A stretch of DNA of 64,000 bases from Ilex aquifolium. Its lineage: Eukaryota > Streptophyta > Magnoliopsida > Aquifoliales > Aquifoliaceae. The stretch lies in NCBI GenBank assembly GCA_951799425.1, contig OX637394.1, positions 34,446,001-34,510,000 on the forward strand. Reading direction: 5' to 3'. Below the pieces are notes generated by a model. It was not told the origin of the DNA. It did not search any database and saw nothing but the letters and a program-made list of their open reading frames with translations. The translations under genes and the position numbers were made by a program. Below, piece after piece: positions 30,679 through 43,182 of this stretch (position 1 is its first letter; the number at the start of each line of letters is the position of its first letter).

Positions 30679-32482
30679 TGATGAGCACAAAATATTGTAT
30701 ATTTCAAGGCCTCATTACATGCATTTTAACTCAACTTTTGCATCTAAGTACTTAGAGTTAGCCGATTTTATGAATAATGTTGAATTCTCGATGTTGCATG
30801 TTTTTATAGCTTAAATCATGTATTTTAGGACCTTGCAACTATTTTGGATGTGTGGTGAGGGCATGGACACATTACATGAAGATTTGGAGGCTTAAAAGTG
30901 AAGAAATCAAGGAGGTATTGGTGTTTGGTAACAAAGGCGCCAGCTGCCACACCACTGGGTTGAAGAGCCTCGGTTTTCCTCCATTCTGACCATGATCCAC
31001 TTCGAATATGAAAAAGTTCAAAACATGAAAGTTGTAGATCTGGATGTCTTATGTATTGTGTAAAAATATCATCTCAATCCAACGTTTGGATCAAAAGTGA
31101 TGCCGATTCTACAAAAAGTGGTCTGGAGCAGAAAACAGTACCGGTATGCTTCCAGAACACCCCAGAACACCTGCAAACTCTTCTCCACTTGCTTGGGGGT
31201 CCCACCATTGATTCTCCCACTTGTTCCCCATCATTCTCTTACACATCTACATGCCTCCCTTACACAAGATGAGGACTTTGAAGGCTTGGGCATTAATGGA
31301 AGAGAGAGAGAAGGGGGCTGCCATGTGAGTTGCAGGCTAGCTCTTCCTTAGCCTGTCAAGAGCCATCATTCAGCCTCCCATTGATGGGAGGCCTGCACAC
31401 AGCTAGGGGGGACCACCATGCACGAAAATTGAAGGCTAACTCTCCATTATATTCAGAATTTACACATTGTATTGGGGTGGCTACCTAAGCTTAGGAATAG
31501 TCTTGGCTCAATGAAGAAGATGATGAATAGTGTAATAGAAATTTATGTTTTTGCATTTTCTTCTCCATTTCTGTTGTATTAAGCTTTAATACTTTTGTAA
31601 TCTTTAATCCTTGCACCTGAATTTTATTTATTTCAAGTTCATTTCAAGTTTAGTTCTACATTTTACATTTCACCATTGTTATGTTAAGTTTTCTATTTCA
31701 AGCTTTTTAGTTGGGTAGTAAATGCACTTATTTTTCTAGTTTCACTTCTCTTCACCTTAATGCAAGTTTAAATTCCATTTCAATACCATGTCTCTTTTCT
31801 TTATGCATGTATTTCATTTTATCATGAGTAGCTAAATTTTTAGTTTGCTAATCCAAGGGAGACCTCCCCTTGAGAATCTCATTTCAACTCTTCTTCTTTC
31901 CTCTCTCGGTGTACGATGGTTCGGTTTGACTGGGTTGAGGGTGGATAAGTTGGTGAGTCTTTGATATTCCGTAAGCCTAGTCACGGTTTATGCTTAGATA
32001 GTGACCCATCTTATCCCTAGCTTCCCACGAATCAATCGTTCATCTATAAACCCTCGGAGGAAGGTTTCGAGTTGATTGGGCATTCCCATTGGAGTGAACC
32101 TTTTGGATTAGCCAACATTTTTTTTCATTGCATTTTCATTCAAAAACTTCACTCACAAAACACAAACAAAAGATTTTACACTTTTCCCTTTTGTTCACCA
32201 AAATCACTTTCACACAACTTGACCTCTCATTCCCTGAGGAGACGACCTTGGAATACTCTTCCAAGTAAAACACCGACACACAAAAGACTCTTTGCGATTG
32301 AGGAGCACTTTTGTTCACACACCCACATTTCATTTACATTTTCATTCATTCCATCCTCCATTCCGTTGGCCTGTCTCTTGCATCATTCCGAGGGAGAGTG
32401 ACACTCCTTTAGTCCTATAAGCCATACACACATTGAGGGATGATGTTAAGGGGTTAGGGAATACAACTTTTTCAATCAATCA
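30679..32482 (+). repeat. 3' LTR of element C
   Basis: 1804 bp, 79 bp shorter than the 5' LTR, mainly because the palindrome cluster is reduced to one near-copy (GTACCGGTAT, 31138-31147). The U5 hairpin keeps GGGAG/CTCCT with a G.U pair. Confidence 0.94.
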
Positions 32483-32487
32483 TAGAC

Positions 32488-32903
32488 GCAGGTGGCCTCT
32501 CGTACCCACCCAGGAGTGTGGCAATGACATCAGGGGTCACCACAAACTTTTTGCCCTGAACATTGGTTTTCAAGATTTCCACTCCATCCACCTCTACCAC
32601 CTGGAGTGTTTAGTAAAATTCCCTACACATTGACAAGTTATACCCCTCAACAGGCTCAAACCAAAAATTCATACCATGTGCTTCGATAATTTTCACAGCC
32701 TCATTCCTTGGGGTAAGGGAAATGGAGTCCAGATACCGTTCACAAGTGACCCCCTTCTCCTAGATCAGTCGATTCCTATCCTCATTCTTGGCTTTCTTTC
32801 TCAGCTCACTCCTATCGCCACTCGACCTCTCTCCACTTCTCTTGCGACCACTAGAGCCTTTGAGTGGAGGAGATTCAGGTCCCATTGTTTTGGTGCGGGC
32901 CAT
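32488..32903 (-). pseudogene. ORF3 N-terminal part (element E)
   Basis: Starts MARTKTMGPESPPLKG at 32903, with a Lys/Arg/Ser-rich N-terminus. It then carries the family pattern NLSMCREFY, VVEVDGVEIL and GKKFVVTPDVIATLLGGY, as in B's ORF3 (VREFYSNAEI, FVRGITFQVTPDTIAEF). Two in-frame stops (TAG at 32760-32762 and TAA at 32610-32612) kill it. The frame runs into the duplicated target of C and would continue at 25706. Intact, it would have been about 410 residues. Confidence 0.8.
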
Positions 32904-35448
32904 GCACAGCAACAGTGCCCCCATCGTCAGAAAAGCGCAAAGGGTCAAGAAGAGACCCTCAATCGGGTCCATGGTCTCTTGGAGAATCCCTATAGAACGA
33001 GCCATCTGAGAGATTTTAGGAGAATTTGAGAAATGAAGAGAGAAGAGGGTTTGGGGAATTTTCGGCACTTAGGGTTTCAAAAGGTTGATTTCCACTGAAT
33101 CACAGCACAAGGGAGAGGATTTGAGAGATTTAAGGAAGATTGGTGTGATTTGGAAGCCTAAGGCTTGATTCGGGTGAGAGATGAGTGAAAGGGGGGTTGT
33201 ATTTTAGGAGGGAAATGAAAGGTGTTCCGAAAGAAGTCGATTAAAAGCCCTAACCTTTGGCATCCCAGGCAAAGCGTACCGGTACGCGTACCGGTATGTC
33301 GAACTCCAGTGGCTTCAGTGTACCGGTATGATGAACTCCAGTAGCCTTAGCGTACCGGTACGCGTACCGGTACGGTTTGGCTGACTTTCTGAAATTTCCT
33401 GCTGAGCAACCCTTCACTACTCCTTTTCATTTTAGGACCTCCCATATACATTCTAACACTCTCTTTATGACCTCTACTCTACCCTAAACATATAATCCAT
33501 ACTCCACTTGTAAATCATCATTCGAACCATCATGCCCAATTCATTACTGAAATTGCAATGTGATTTTAAAATTTTGATGTACTAAATACACAAAACATAG
33601 CCTCCTACTTTTAGATATCAAAATGCACACCAAAATGTAAAACATGAATTCAGTTCAAAGCAGCATTCCTAACCCTTTTCAAATATCAAAAACTTGAGAA
33701 ATATTCCCTCATTCTTACAAGCATGGAGCTATTTAACAAATTTCTCAAATGATTGAACTAAGTATACATGAGCAACACCATAGTCTTAGATACTAGTCTA
33801 AAGTATGCACCTATAAATTTATTTTCAACTCGAGTGTGTGTGAAGTTTAACAAGTAATTTGAGCACTTATGCAACGGAATTCATATTCGAATAGCTAGAC
33901 AAATTCAGTTTCAATGCAAAATTCACCAAGGGTCACTCTTAAGCAATGAAATACACTCAAGTTATCCTGGTATGCACTCCATGTGTACATGTGATATAGA
34001 ATCTTGTGTTCAAAACAAAGTGCTCACATGTAATCCAAAAATGAAGTTCATATATGAAAATGAAGCGACCTTGGCATAGTCTCATGAACAGAATGCTAGG
34101 GCATTAGGTAGTAAGACTTAACTCATAATTTCCTTTGAAATTATGCACCTCCCATGTTTCTCTAGATCACTTGGGACTTTAAGGGTTATAATGGGGTCTT
34201 GGGGTGATATCTAGGTAAATGAAATAAAGGATATAGGATAACAAAGAGGCTTGTTTCGAGTGTATGACCTTTATTTCAAAAAGATCTCCCTTTTATGGGA
34301 TTTCTAGGCTAACACCATCACCACACTCTTTGTTTCTTTTCTTTCTTTTCCTTAACATTTTCCTTTTCTTTTGATCCTTCTTTTCTTCTTTTCACTCCCT
34401 TTTTCTCCTTTTCTTGGATTTTCATTCTTTTGGTAGTCAACTCTTTGAATTCCAACATCATTCATCCCTTTTGCTTGAATTTCCAAACCCTACTTCCTTT
34501 TTCTTTTACGATCAAATCATATCCAGCTCTAGGAACAACCAAGGTAAGGTAGACATTCATCATTTTCATTGGCTTGGTCAAATGTGTGGCATAGAAACGA
34601 GTTTCAATTAAGGCTCAATCACGGCACTAGGGATAATATTTACACAAGAAAAAGGGCAAAGGCTCAAAAAATTCAATGATGGCCTAAGATCACTTCCAGG
34701 TCCGCATGGGATGGCATTATACGTTCAAGACAAATCAGTCTACTACCCAAATGCAACTAACCAAAACAAGCATAATGAGACTATTGAACAAATTTGACAT
34801 TGAAAAATTGTTCTTTGAGTAATTGTAAGTTCCCTCCAAAAGGATTTGGCACTAATGCTCTCATGGGTCCTTACTTATCTCCACTACTTATGTCAAGCTT
34901 AAAACATGAATCCAATCCGTAAATTGCCGAATTTACACATTCAAGAATCACATACAGTTGAGTTCAAAAATCAATACATATGTGATACTTATGCATAGGA
35001 TCAACTTCCATAGAATGCTCATGTGCACAAAGTTCACAACAAAGATCAACATGTCATCCAACTCACACACTCTTCATGAAGGAATACAGGTCAACAATCA
35101 GATATTTTTCATCGAAAATTTTAAAAAATTTCACATATTTTTCACTAATACAAGCAAAACTCAAAAATTTCCCAACAACCTTTGTGTATCATACACATGG
35201 TGCACCTCACCCCCCCAACTTGAATCATGCATTGTCCTCAATGCATCAAAAAAAATATATAGTATGCAATGAAAGACAGTAAAAATGAGTAGGGTAAGAG
35301 AACACCTCGTGATTGAGCTTTTGACAAAAGCACCAAGATTTGAAATTAATAAAGACACAGTTATACAAGCAAAGAAAGTGAGTGACATGAAAATAAAGAT
35401 AACATAAATACATGAAAGTAACTGTACACTAAAGAGCATAAACACTAG
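32904..35448 (-). other. Non-coding region between pol and ORF3, element E
   Basis: No supported ORF. Upstream of ORF3, at 33270-33373, is a copy of E's own LTR palindrome cassette: three perfect GTACCGGTAC at 33276, 33352 and 33364 plus near-copies, flanked by the same GGCAAAG and GGTTTGGCTGACTT sequences as in the LTR. The part 33800-35200 aligns with the non-coding region of A, C, F, G and K. A PPT-like tract (AAGTTGGGGGGGTG on the minus strand, one extra G) is at 35208-35221, next to a TGCATTG/CAATGCA hairpin, about 230 bases after the pol stop. Confidence 0.75.
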
Positions 35449-37206
35449 CTAGTCCTCCACAAACTCCAGATACACGGGATCCGTCAACTCTTCCTCCACT
35501 TCTTGCTCTTCAGAACCCTCAAAGAATGGCTTGAGTCTTTGGCCATTTACTTTGAATGTCTGGCCATTCTCAGGGTTTGTCACCTCAACAGCTCCGTTGG
35601 GGTAGGCCACCTTAACAAGATAGGGGCCATCCCAACGGGATCGGAGTTTTCCTTGAAAAATTGAGAGGCGAGAATTGTATAAGAGAACTTTTTGCCCGGG
35701 CTCAAATGATTTCCGTATGATGGAATTATCATGAAAGATTTTAGCCCGTTCCTTTGAAATTTTTGAGCTCTCGTACGCATCTCGTCAAATCTCTTCCAAC
35801 TCATTCAGCTCTAACTTCTTATGTGCACTGGCCATCCTCAAATTAAAGTTTAAAGTCTTAATGGCCTAGTAGGCCTTATGTTCCATTTCGACAGGCAGAT
35901 GACAAGCCTTTCTATAGACAAGCCGGTAGGGAGACATGCCCAAAACAGTCTTATAGGCAGTGTGGTATGCCCATAGGGCATCAGTCAATCTATTGGACCA
36001 ATCCTTCCTACTTGGGTTAACAGTTTTTTCTAGGATGGTCTTGATCTCCCTATTGGCTAGCTCGGCTTGGCCATTTGTTTGTGGGTGATAAGCGGTGGAT
36101 ACTTTGAGAGTGACGCCATATTTGAACATTAGAGATGCAAATGACCTATTACAGAAGTGGGATCCACCATCACTGATCATTGCTCGAGGCATCCCAAACC
36201 TCTAAAAGATATTATCTTTGAGAAACTTGACTACGACCCTGTGGTCATTAGTCTTGGTTGGGATAGCCTTCACCTACTTGGACACATAGTCCACTGCCAG
36301 AAGGATGTACAAATAACCGAATAACATAGGGAATGGACCCATGAAGTCGATGTCCCAACAGTCGAATATTTCTATGACAAGCACCAGGGAGAGGGGCATC
36401 ATGCTTCTCCGGGTCACACTACCCAATCATTGGCATCTGTCACATTCCTTACAGAACGAAACACAATCTTTGATAAGAGAGGGCCAGTAGAAACCTGATT
36501 GAAGAATTTTAGCGGAAGTCTTCTTCGCTGAAAAATGTCCGCCGCAAGCTTGTGAATGGCAAAATGCAAGTACGTCCCGTTGTTCATTCTCAGGTACACA
36601 TCTTCTCATGACTTGGTCGGGACAATACTTGAACAAGTATGGATTGTTGAAGTAGAAGTACTTCACATCCTCCATAAATCGTCTTCTATCCTCTGGGCTC
36701 CATTGCGGCGGTATCTGTCCTGTTGCAAGGTAATTACATATATCAGCATACCAAGGACATATCGAATGAATTGATAGTAAATGTTCGTCAGGGAAAAAAT
36801 CAGGAATCGGAATGTGCTCATCAGCCTCCTGCACCACAAGCCGGGATAAATGATCCGCCACCACGTTCTCAGCTCATTTCTTGTCCTTGATCGTCAAGTC
36901 AAATTCTTGTAGGAGGAGTATCCACCTAATGAGTCTTGGTTTCGCATCCTGCTTAGACAACAAGTACTTCAAGGCAGAATGGTCAGTAAAGACAACAATA
37001 GGCGAACCAATGATGTCTGAGCGAAATTTATCTAAGGCAAACACTACTGCTAGCAACTCTTTCTCGGTGGTAGTGTAATTCATCTGAGCATCATTGAGTG
37101 TTTTGCTAGCATAGTGTATCACATATGGCCTGTTTTCCTCCCTTTGACCGAGCACTGCGCCGACCGCGTAATCACTTGCGTCGCACATGAGCTCAAAAGG
37201 TAGATC
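35449..37206 (-). pseudogene. Athila-like RNase H and integrase (element E)
   Basis: Reading leftwards: RNase H ([45 protein letters not shown]), integrase zinc domain ending CKECDRCQ, core with [18 protein letters not shown] and [12 protein letters not shown], and the C-terminal GQTFKVNGQRLKPFF, ending at a TAG at 35449-35451. At least six in-frame stops interrupt it, among them PPR[12 protein letters not shown] at 37204, KDKK-stop-AENVV near 36874, RCQ-stop-LGSV near 36424, IF-stop-RFGMP near 36195 and KAY-stop-AIKT near 35863. Several replace Trp or Arg codons, as expected from C-to-T decay of methylated DNA. Confidence 0.92.
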
Positions 37207-39105
37207 TCATCTGGGTGGTCGCATGATAGGAGGCGTGACTAGCATGCTCTTAAGTTTTTTAAAGGATGCTTCACAGTCATCCGACCACTCAAAGGGAATC
37301 TCCTTAGATAGTAGGTTGGTCAAGGGTCGGGCCAATGCACTGAAATTCTTTATGAATCGACGATAAAAACCTGCATAGCCTAAAAACGACCGGATTCCCT
37401 TAATGGCTCTCGGTGTGGGGAGGTTGGAGATGGCCTCCACCTTGGATTTGTCGACTTCAATACCCCTCGCTGAGACTATATGGCCAAGCACAATTTCTTC
37501 CGTCACCATAAAGTGACACTTTTCCCAATTCAACACTAGATTCTTCTCCTCACATTTTGTTCGAACTTTCTCCAAGTTTGTCAAACATCCCTCGAATAAA
37601 TCCCCAAACACAGAAAAGTCGTCCATGAAGACCTCCACTATCTTTTCCACTATATCACTGAAAATCCCCATCATGCATCGTTGAAAAGTCCCCGGAGCAT
37701 TGCATAGACCAAATGGCATGCGGCGGTAGGGAAAGGTACCATAGGGGCACGTGAAGGTGGTCTTCTCTTGATCCTCTAAAGCAATCTCGATCTGATTGTA
37801 GCCGGAGTATCCATCTAAAAAATAGTAGAATAGATGACCCGCTACACATTCTAGGACTTGATCGAGGAATGGCAATAGGAAGTGGTCTTTTCTTGTGCAA
37901 GCATTTAGCTTTCGGTAATCGATGCACACCCTTCATCCGGTGATCACTCTTGTAGGTATGAGTTCATTCTCATCATTCGCAACCACCGTAACTCCAGATT
38001 TCTTAGGTACTACTTGTGTGGGGCTCACCCATTTACTATCGGCGATTGGAAAAATGATCCCCACATCAAGTAGTTTCAAAACCTCATCCCTTACCACCTC
38101 CTTCATGATGGGATTCAACCGTCTTTGTGGTTGTCGGGAAGGTTTGGAATCCTCTTCAAGATATATGCGGTGTGTGCAAATGAGAGTTCTTATACCCTTG
38201 ATATCCGCAATGGTCCACCCAATTGCTCCTTTATGCTTTCTCAATACCTCCAAGAGTTCTTTTTCTTGTTCCATATTCAATGTAGAGCTAATGACCACCG
38301 GAAATGTTTCTCCATCACCAAGATAGGCGTACTTCAAATGGGAGGGTAACGTCTTCAACTCCAGGTGTGGCTTTTGTTCATCTGACGAAAAAAATTTCTT
38401 TTCTTGTTGGGGTAACTCCTCGAATGTAGGGATCCAACTTCCCATCCCTTTCAATTCTCCTACCTCCTCTTGCTCATCCAACTCCTCAAGATCCACAACT
38501 CCTTCTTCCTTGAATTTCAACATCTTCTCCAACTCCAAGTGCTCCTCAACCAAGGTGTCGATTCTATTGACCTCACTTACTTCCTCATCATCACCCGGTT
38601 GCTTTGCCAAGTTGAATACATTGAGCTCCATTGTCATGTTCCCAAATGCCAACTTCATTAGACCGTTCCTACAATTTATCACAGCATTAGACGTAGCAAG
38701 GAAGGGTCGTCCAAGTATAACAGGGATCTGGGAACTAAGGTTAGCAACAAGATGTGTATCTAGCACAATAAAATCGACGGGAAAGTAAAATTTATCAATT
38801 TGAACCAAAATATCTTCCACTACTCCCCTTGGTGTGCGGATGCTACGATCCGCTAGTTGAAGCGTAATTGCGGTGGGCTTCAACTCCTCAAGCTTGAGTT
38901 GTTGATACACTGAGTAGGGAATGAGATTGACACTCGCCCCCAAGTCAAGCAATGCTTGTTCAACCAGACAATTCCCTATGGTGAGGCAATTGTTGGACAG
39001 CCGGGGTTTTTGAATTTTGGAGGAGTATTGGTCCTCAATATTGAGCTGACTTGTTCTGTGAGGAACGCCTTCTTGTGGACATTCAATCTCCTTTTCACCG
39101 TGCAT
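37207..39105 (-). pseudogene. Athila-like protease and reverse transcriptase (element E)
   Basis: Protease with LLDLGASVNLIPYSVY and VILGRPFLATSNAVINC, linker ELKTLPSHLKYAYLGDGE, then RT with RVCIDYRKLNACTRKDH, FLDGYSGYNQI, MPFGLCNAPGTFQRCM, catalytic FMDDFSVFG and the thumb FLGYAGFYRRFIKNFS. The only interruption between protease and RT is a TGA at 37933-37935 (ITG-stop-RVCIDY), shared with D. A frameshift near 38976-38990 separates the gag linker frame from the protease frame. RT itself is open for 240 codons. Confidence 0.92.
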
Positions 39106-41111
39106 AGATCCTTCAAAATTTTAGCACAAGATGGGATTTTCTTGATGGCGTCGAGGAGTGGAATGTTAATCTTCACCTGCTTAAACATTTCCAAGATATC
39201 AGCATAATTAGCCACCTTGACAGGTGGCTTCAAACAATGTGGGAAAGGGGCAGGCATGGGAGGAATAAATACACAATCATCGGTCAATTTTTCTTTCTCA
39301 TCAACCTCCCTTTCTTTCTCTTCACTCAACTCACCCTCTTCGGCTTTACCTAAGATATCTTTTCCTTTTGGCAATGTGGTCTTGGGTGAGACCGGAGGCA
39401 AAATGGTTTTGTCAATTTCTTTGCCACTACGGAGGGTGGTGACAGCTTTGAGTTGCTCACAACTCTCTTTGGTGGGATCGGATGACTCAATGGCATGTTG
39501 CCCCTTAGGGTTTTCTTGGGGTTGAGCGGGGAATTTCCCCTTCTTTTGTTGTGATAACCCTATGGCATTGGTGATTTTCGTGAGTTGGGCCGAAATGTTG
39601 TTATTGAAGGTGGTTTGGATTTGAATGAAGTTATAGAGCACATCCTCCAAGTTCCTCTTATGGGGAGGTTGGTAGGTGGGAGGATTGGATGGACCTTGTT
39701 GGGAGAAATTTTGGGGAGATGGACTTTGGGAGAAATTTTGTGGGGGTGGATTGCATGAATACCCTTACGGATTGGACGGGGGGTATTGGGAGCTAGACGC
39801 TTGCCCTTGACCTTGGTATTGGTTGTGGTATTGCCCTTGCTTAGGAGGCACGGGAAGTGTATGTGCAATTGAACCATGAGGCGTGGGATTCTCATTTCTC
39901 CAACAAAAATTTGGGTGATTGCTCCAACCCGGATTATACGTGTTTGAGTGAGGGGAGAATGATTGCCTTGGTTGGTTAAATGCATGGACTTGCTCATGAT
40001 ATGCTTCCTTAAGCGCCGGAATGTTGGGGCACTCCGATGTGGAATGCTCCACATTCTCACATATTGAGCAAAATTCCTCGGCCTTTGACACTTGTGACAC
40101 CTCGTGCCTCCTATTAACCTCAAGACTCTCAACCTTCCTAGATAATTTGGCAATTTTTGAAAGTAGGTCCTCACAGTCACTTAAGTCATAAATCCCTCCC
40201 TTATGAGTTTGGCTACTCCCTTGAGGAGAAGACCTTGGTACATCGGTGGGATTAGTGATGTCCCATGACTGTGCATTTTTCGCCAATGCATCAAAGTAAT
40301 CTAAGGCCTCATCAGGGTCTTTGCTCAAAAACTCTGCATTGCACATCATATCAATGAACTGTCGATGGCCTGGTGTGATTCCCTCATAGAAGAAACTCAC
40401 CATTTGCCATGGTTCAAAGCCATGGTGTGGAATGGATTGTAGCAAATCCTTGTATCATTCCCAGCAGTGATAAAATTGTTCATTGGGCAGCTCAGAAAAA
40501 TTTTGAATTTGTTTCTTTAGGGTGGTGGTTTTATGCACCGAAAAAAACTTGTTCAAAAACACGGAAATCATTTGACCCCAAGATGTCACGGTCCGGGATC
40601 TCAATGAATGAAGCCAAGTTTTTGCCTTATCACTCAGGGAAAAAGGGAACAATTTCATTCTTGCTATCTCTTCCATATTGTGATTGGGGAGAAAGGTTGC
40701 AACTATTTCCTCAAAGTCTCTTATATGATAATAGGGGTTCTCATTCTCAATTTCGTGGAAAGTGGGAAGTAATTGCAACATCTCTGGTTTAACTATGAAG
40801 AGATGAGCCTAGACCGGAAGGTGGATGCATGAAGGTGTGGTGGTGCGGGTTGGTTGAAGGAATTCCCGCATTGACCTCGCCGGAGGATCAATTGGGATAT
40901 TGTTCCCTTCATTTCTAGGAAGGGGGAAATGCATTTGTGGATTGGGATTAGGTATCCTATGTTCTGGTCCTCCCCCACCCCTTTGCACGTTCGGGTTGAC
41001 ATCCACATTTTCAAAATTATCACCCGCATCCTCGGGTGGGTCTTGGTCAAGATTCATGTTGGGGCCAAGGGGTTGCCTAACTAACCGATTTTGGTCGTCC
41101 CTTCCCCACAT
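38976..41111 (-). pseudogene. Athila-like gag and linker (element E)
   Basis: Starts GRDDQNRLVRQPLGPNMN just inside 41111. Stops lie at about 40807 and 40453, and frame changes follow the zinc knuckle near 39765. Domains: capsid-type gag (PFSLSDKAKTWLHSL, LLQSIPHHGFEPWQMVSFFY), zinc knuckle CSICENVEHSTSEC, Athila signature NTYNPGWSNHPNFCWRN, a Gln/Pro-rich stretch and the acidic linker ahead of protease. Very similar to D's gag. Confidence 0.9.
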
Positions 41112-41246
41112 GCAACAAAATATCTATAAATGAAATTATACACAAACAAAAATATATACACGAGACAACGTACCTAATCCCGTGATGAAGATCACGGGAC
41201 TTACCTCCGTCGTCCGGAAATCACCTTCTTGGTTTGACACTTGCCC

Positions 41247-41264
41247 TCCTCGGCGACGGCACCA
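41247..41264 (-). other. Primer-binding site, element E
   Basis: Minus-strand TGGTGCCGTCGCCGAGGA has three mismatches to the tRNA-Asp complement but sits in the right place, four bases inside the 5' LTR. Confidence 0.8.
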
Positions 41265-41268
41265 AAAA

Positions 41269-42943
41269 TGCTTGATGAAAAACGTTGTTATTTCCTAACC
41301 TATAAAAACCATCCCTTTCAATGTGTAGTGTATGCATAAAGGGGAGTGTCACTCTCCCTTGTGATAGTGTCAAAAGAAAGGGCAAGGATGAAGGAAAATG
41401 AGATGGTGAAAATGTGAAATGTGAATGCACAAAAAATGTGTGTGTGTGTACAAAAGTGCTCCCCAAGCGCAAAGAGACTTTCGCGGGTCGTGTTTTACTT
41501 GGTGGTATTCCAAGGTCGTTTCCACGGGGAAGGAAGTAAACCAAGGGGAAGGTGATTTTTAGTGAAAGAAAGTGTAAAATCTTTGTGGTTGAAAGTTGTT
41601 TGGTGAGTGTGTGTTGATGAAAATGAAGTGAGGAAACAAGTGTTGGCTAATCCAAGAGGTCACTCCAATAGGAATACCAACTCAACTCGAATCCCTCCTT
41701 CAATAGAGTATGAATCAACGATTGATTCGTGGGAAGCTAGGGATAAGATTGGTGAGTATCTAAGCATAAACCGTGACTAGGCCTACGGAATATCAAACAC
41801 TCACCAACTCATCCACCCTCAACCTAGTCAAACCGAACCATTGAACTCTGAAAGAAAGGAGGAGAATGAGTTGAAATGGTATACCCAAGTGGAGGTTCCC
41901 CTTGGCTTTGCCAACTAAAAGATTTAGCTACTCATGCTTAAAATAAAATTGACTATGTCATAAGAATGCATTACAAAGAGATGAAGTTCTTGAGTACATA
42001 AATGCAAGAAGACATAAGCTAGAAGAGAATGCATTTAAAACCCATTTTACAACTAAGAAAATGAAGAACTTTGTTGCATTAATGGTAGAAGCTTAAAAGA
42101 GCATTAAACTAGCAATGAACTTCAAGGAGAACAACATTAATGATATTAAATGAAGCTTGAAAGGTTCTTACAGCAGATTACAAGACAATGTAATGAATAA
42201 AATGTAAAAATCTCAAGTTTATCTCTCTAAAACACTATTCATAATATTCTCTCAGACTCTCTCTCTCTATATCTATCTATATCTGTTGAATGCTGAATAA
42301 TCCTTCACTTGGCTTCCAAAAACGTGCTTGGAGAGGTTCCCTAGACTCAGAAGTGACCTCCATCTGTAGGGGTGCAGGAGGAATGGGCTGGACAGAGGGG
42401 TTGCAAAGCTTGTCTGCACACCCAGCTCCTCTTCTCTTCTCTCTCCTCATTGATCACCTAGACTCCAAATTTGCAATCAAAGGTGTGAAAGAGGTGAATA
42501 GTGTTGTGGGCGTGTCAGGGGAGCATGAGAGGTCTATTGGTGGGACCCTAAAAGCAGCAGACATGAGTTGCAGAGCATTTGGGCAGATCAGGCAAAGCGT
42601 ACCGGTACGTCGAACACCAGTGGCTTCAGCGTACCGGTATGCGTACCGGTACGATGAACTCCAGTAGCCTTAGCGTACCGGTACGCGTACCGGTACGGTT
42701 TGGCTGACTTCCTGATTTTCTGATTTCCTCCTCTCCTGAGCTATCCCCAAGCTACCTTTTCATCCTCATTTGTCTCAAATGGTTTGGGAAGGCCTTAAGA
42801 AGCCTCATTTAGCACCTTTTAACTGCAAACACCAAGTATCATCGTTAAGAACTCAATTAACCTAACTCCCATCATTTAATCTCCAAAAGCAAATAAAATA
42901 AAATGATTAGCACATAAAAATATACAAAGTTTTGTGCTAATCA
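41269..42943 (-). repeat. 5' LTR of element E (right copy)
   Basis: 1675 bp, same layout as the left copy. Perfect GTACCGGTAC at 42599, 42643, 42675 and 42687. Which repeats are intact and how they are spaced differs from the left copy, so the cassette has changed since insertion. The U5 stem is at 41342-41358. Confidence 0.93.
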
Positions 42944-42948
42944 ATGAT

Positions 42949-43182
42949 GCAAGAAATGGGGTAAACGGAATAGTGGGAATGAAAAAAATGTGTCCATCTC
43001 TTCACCACACATCCACACATAGTTGCAAGGTTCTAAAATCCATCATTTATGCTATAATTACCTGCAACATCGAAAATTCAACATTATTGACAACTTTGGC
43101 TAACTCTAAGTACTTAAATGCAAAAGTTGAGTTAAAATGCATGTAATGAGGCCTTCAAATATGCAATATTATGTGCTCATCA
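42949..43182 (-). repeat. Shortened LTR joining element D to element F
   Basis: After the duplicated atgat, D's LTR resumes for about 40 bp (to about 42988). It then jumps to the opposite LTR end (from TGTCCATCTCTTCACC), skipping some 1.5 kb. With 22820-22916 this makes an LTR of only about 330 bp, with a PBS on its left and a PPT on its right. It therefore belongs to D on one side and F on the other. The last 198 bp are nearly identical to the matching end of F's other LTR (61447-61645). Confidence 0.8.

Larger units (their letters stand above)
25712..32482 (+). mobile_element. Non-autonomous Athila-like element C
   Basis: Complete element with TG...CA LTRs and a 5-bp duplication, tagac, at 25707-25711 and 32483-32487, inserted in ORF3 of E. 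It carries a PBS, one intact short ORF, a long non-coding region and a PPT, and no RT or integrase. It is the best-preserved member of the A/C/F/G/K group. Confidence 0.95.
22917..42943 (-). mobile_element. Autonomous-type Athila-like element E (decayed; split by element C)
   Basis: Near-identical terminal LTRs (1677 and 1675 bp, TGCTTGATGAAAAAC...GTGCTAATCA) and the 5-bp duplication atgat at 22912-22916 and 42944-42948 define the element, which lies inside D's LTR. Minus-strand order: 5' LTR, PBS, gag, protease, RT, RNase H, integrase, long non-coding region, ORF3, PPT, 3' LTR. Without C it is about 13.3 kb, a normal size for Athila. All coding parts carry stops or shifts, so it is no longer autonomous. 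Confidence 0.94.

Noticed and set aside
32676-33029. Plus-strand ORF of 117 residues
   Set aside because: Opposite-strand shadow of the ORF3 N-terminal part; no recognisable domain.
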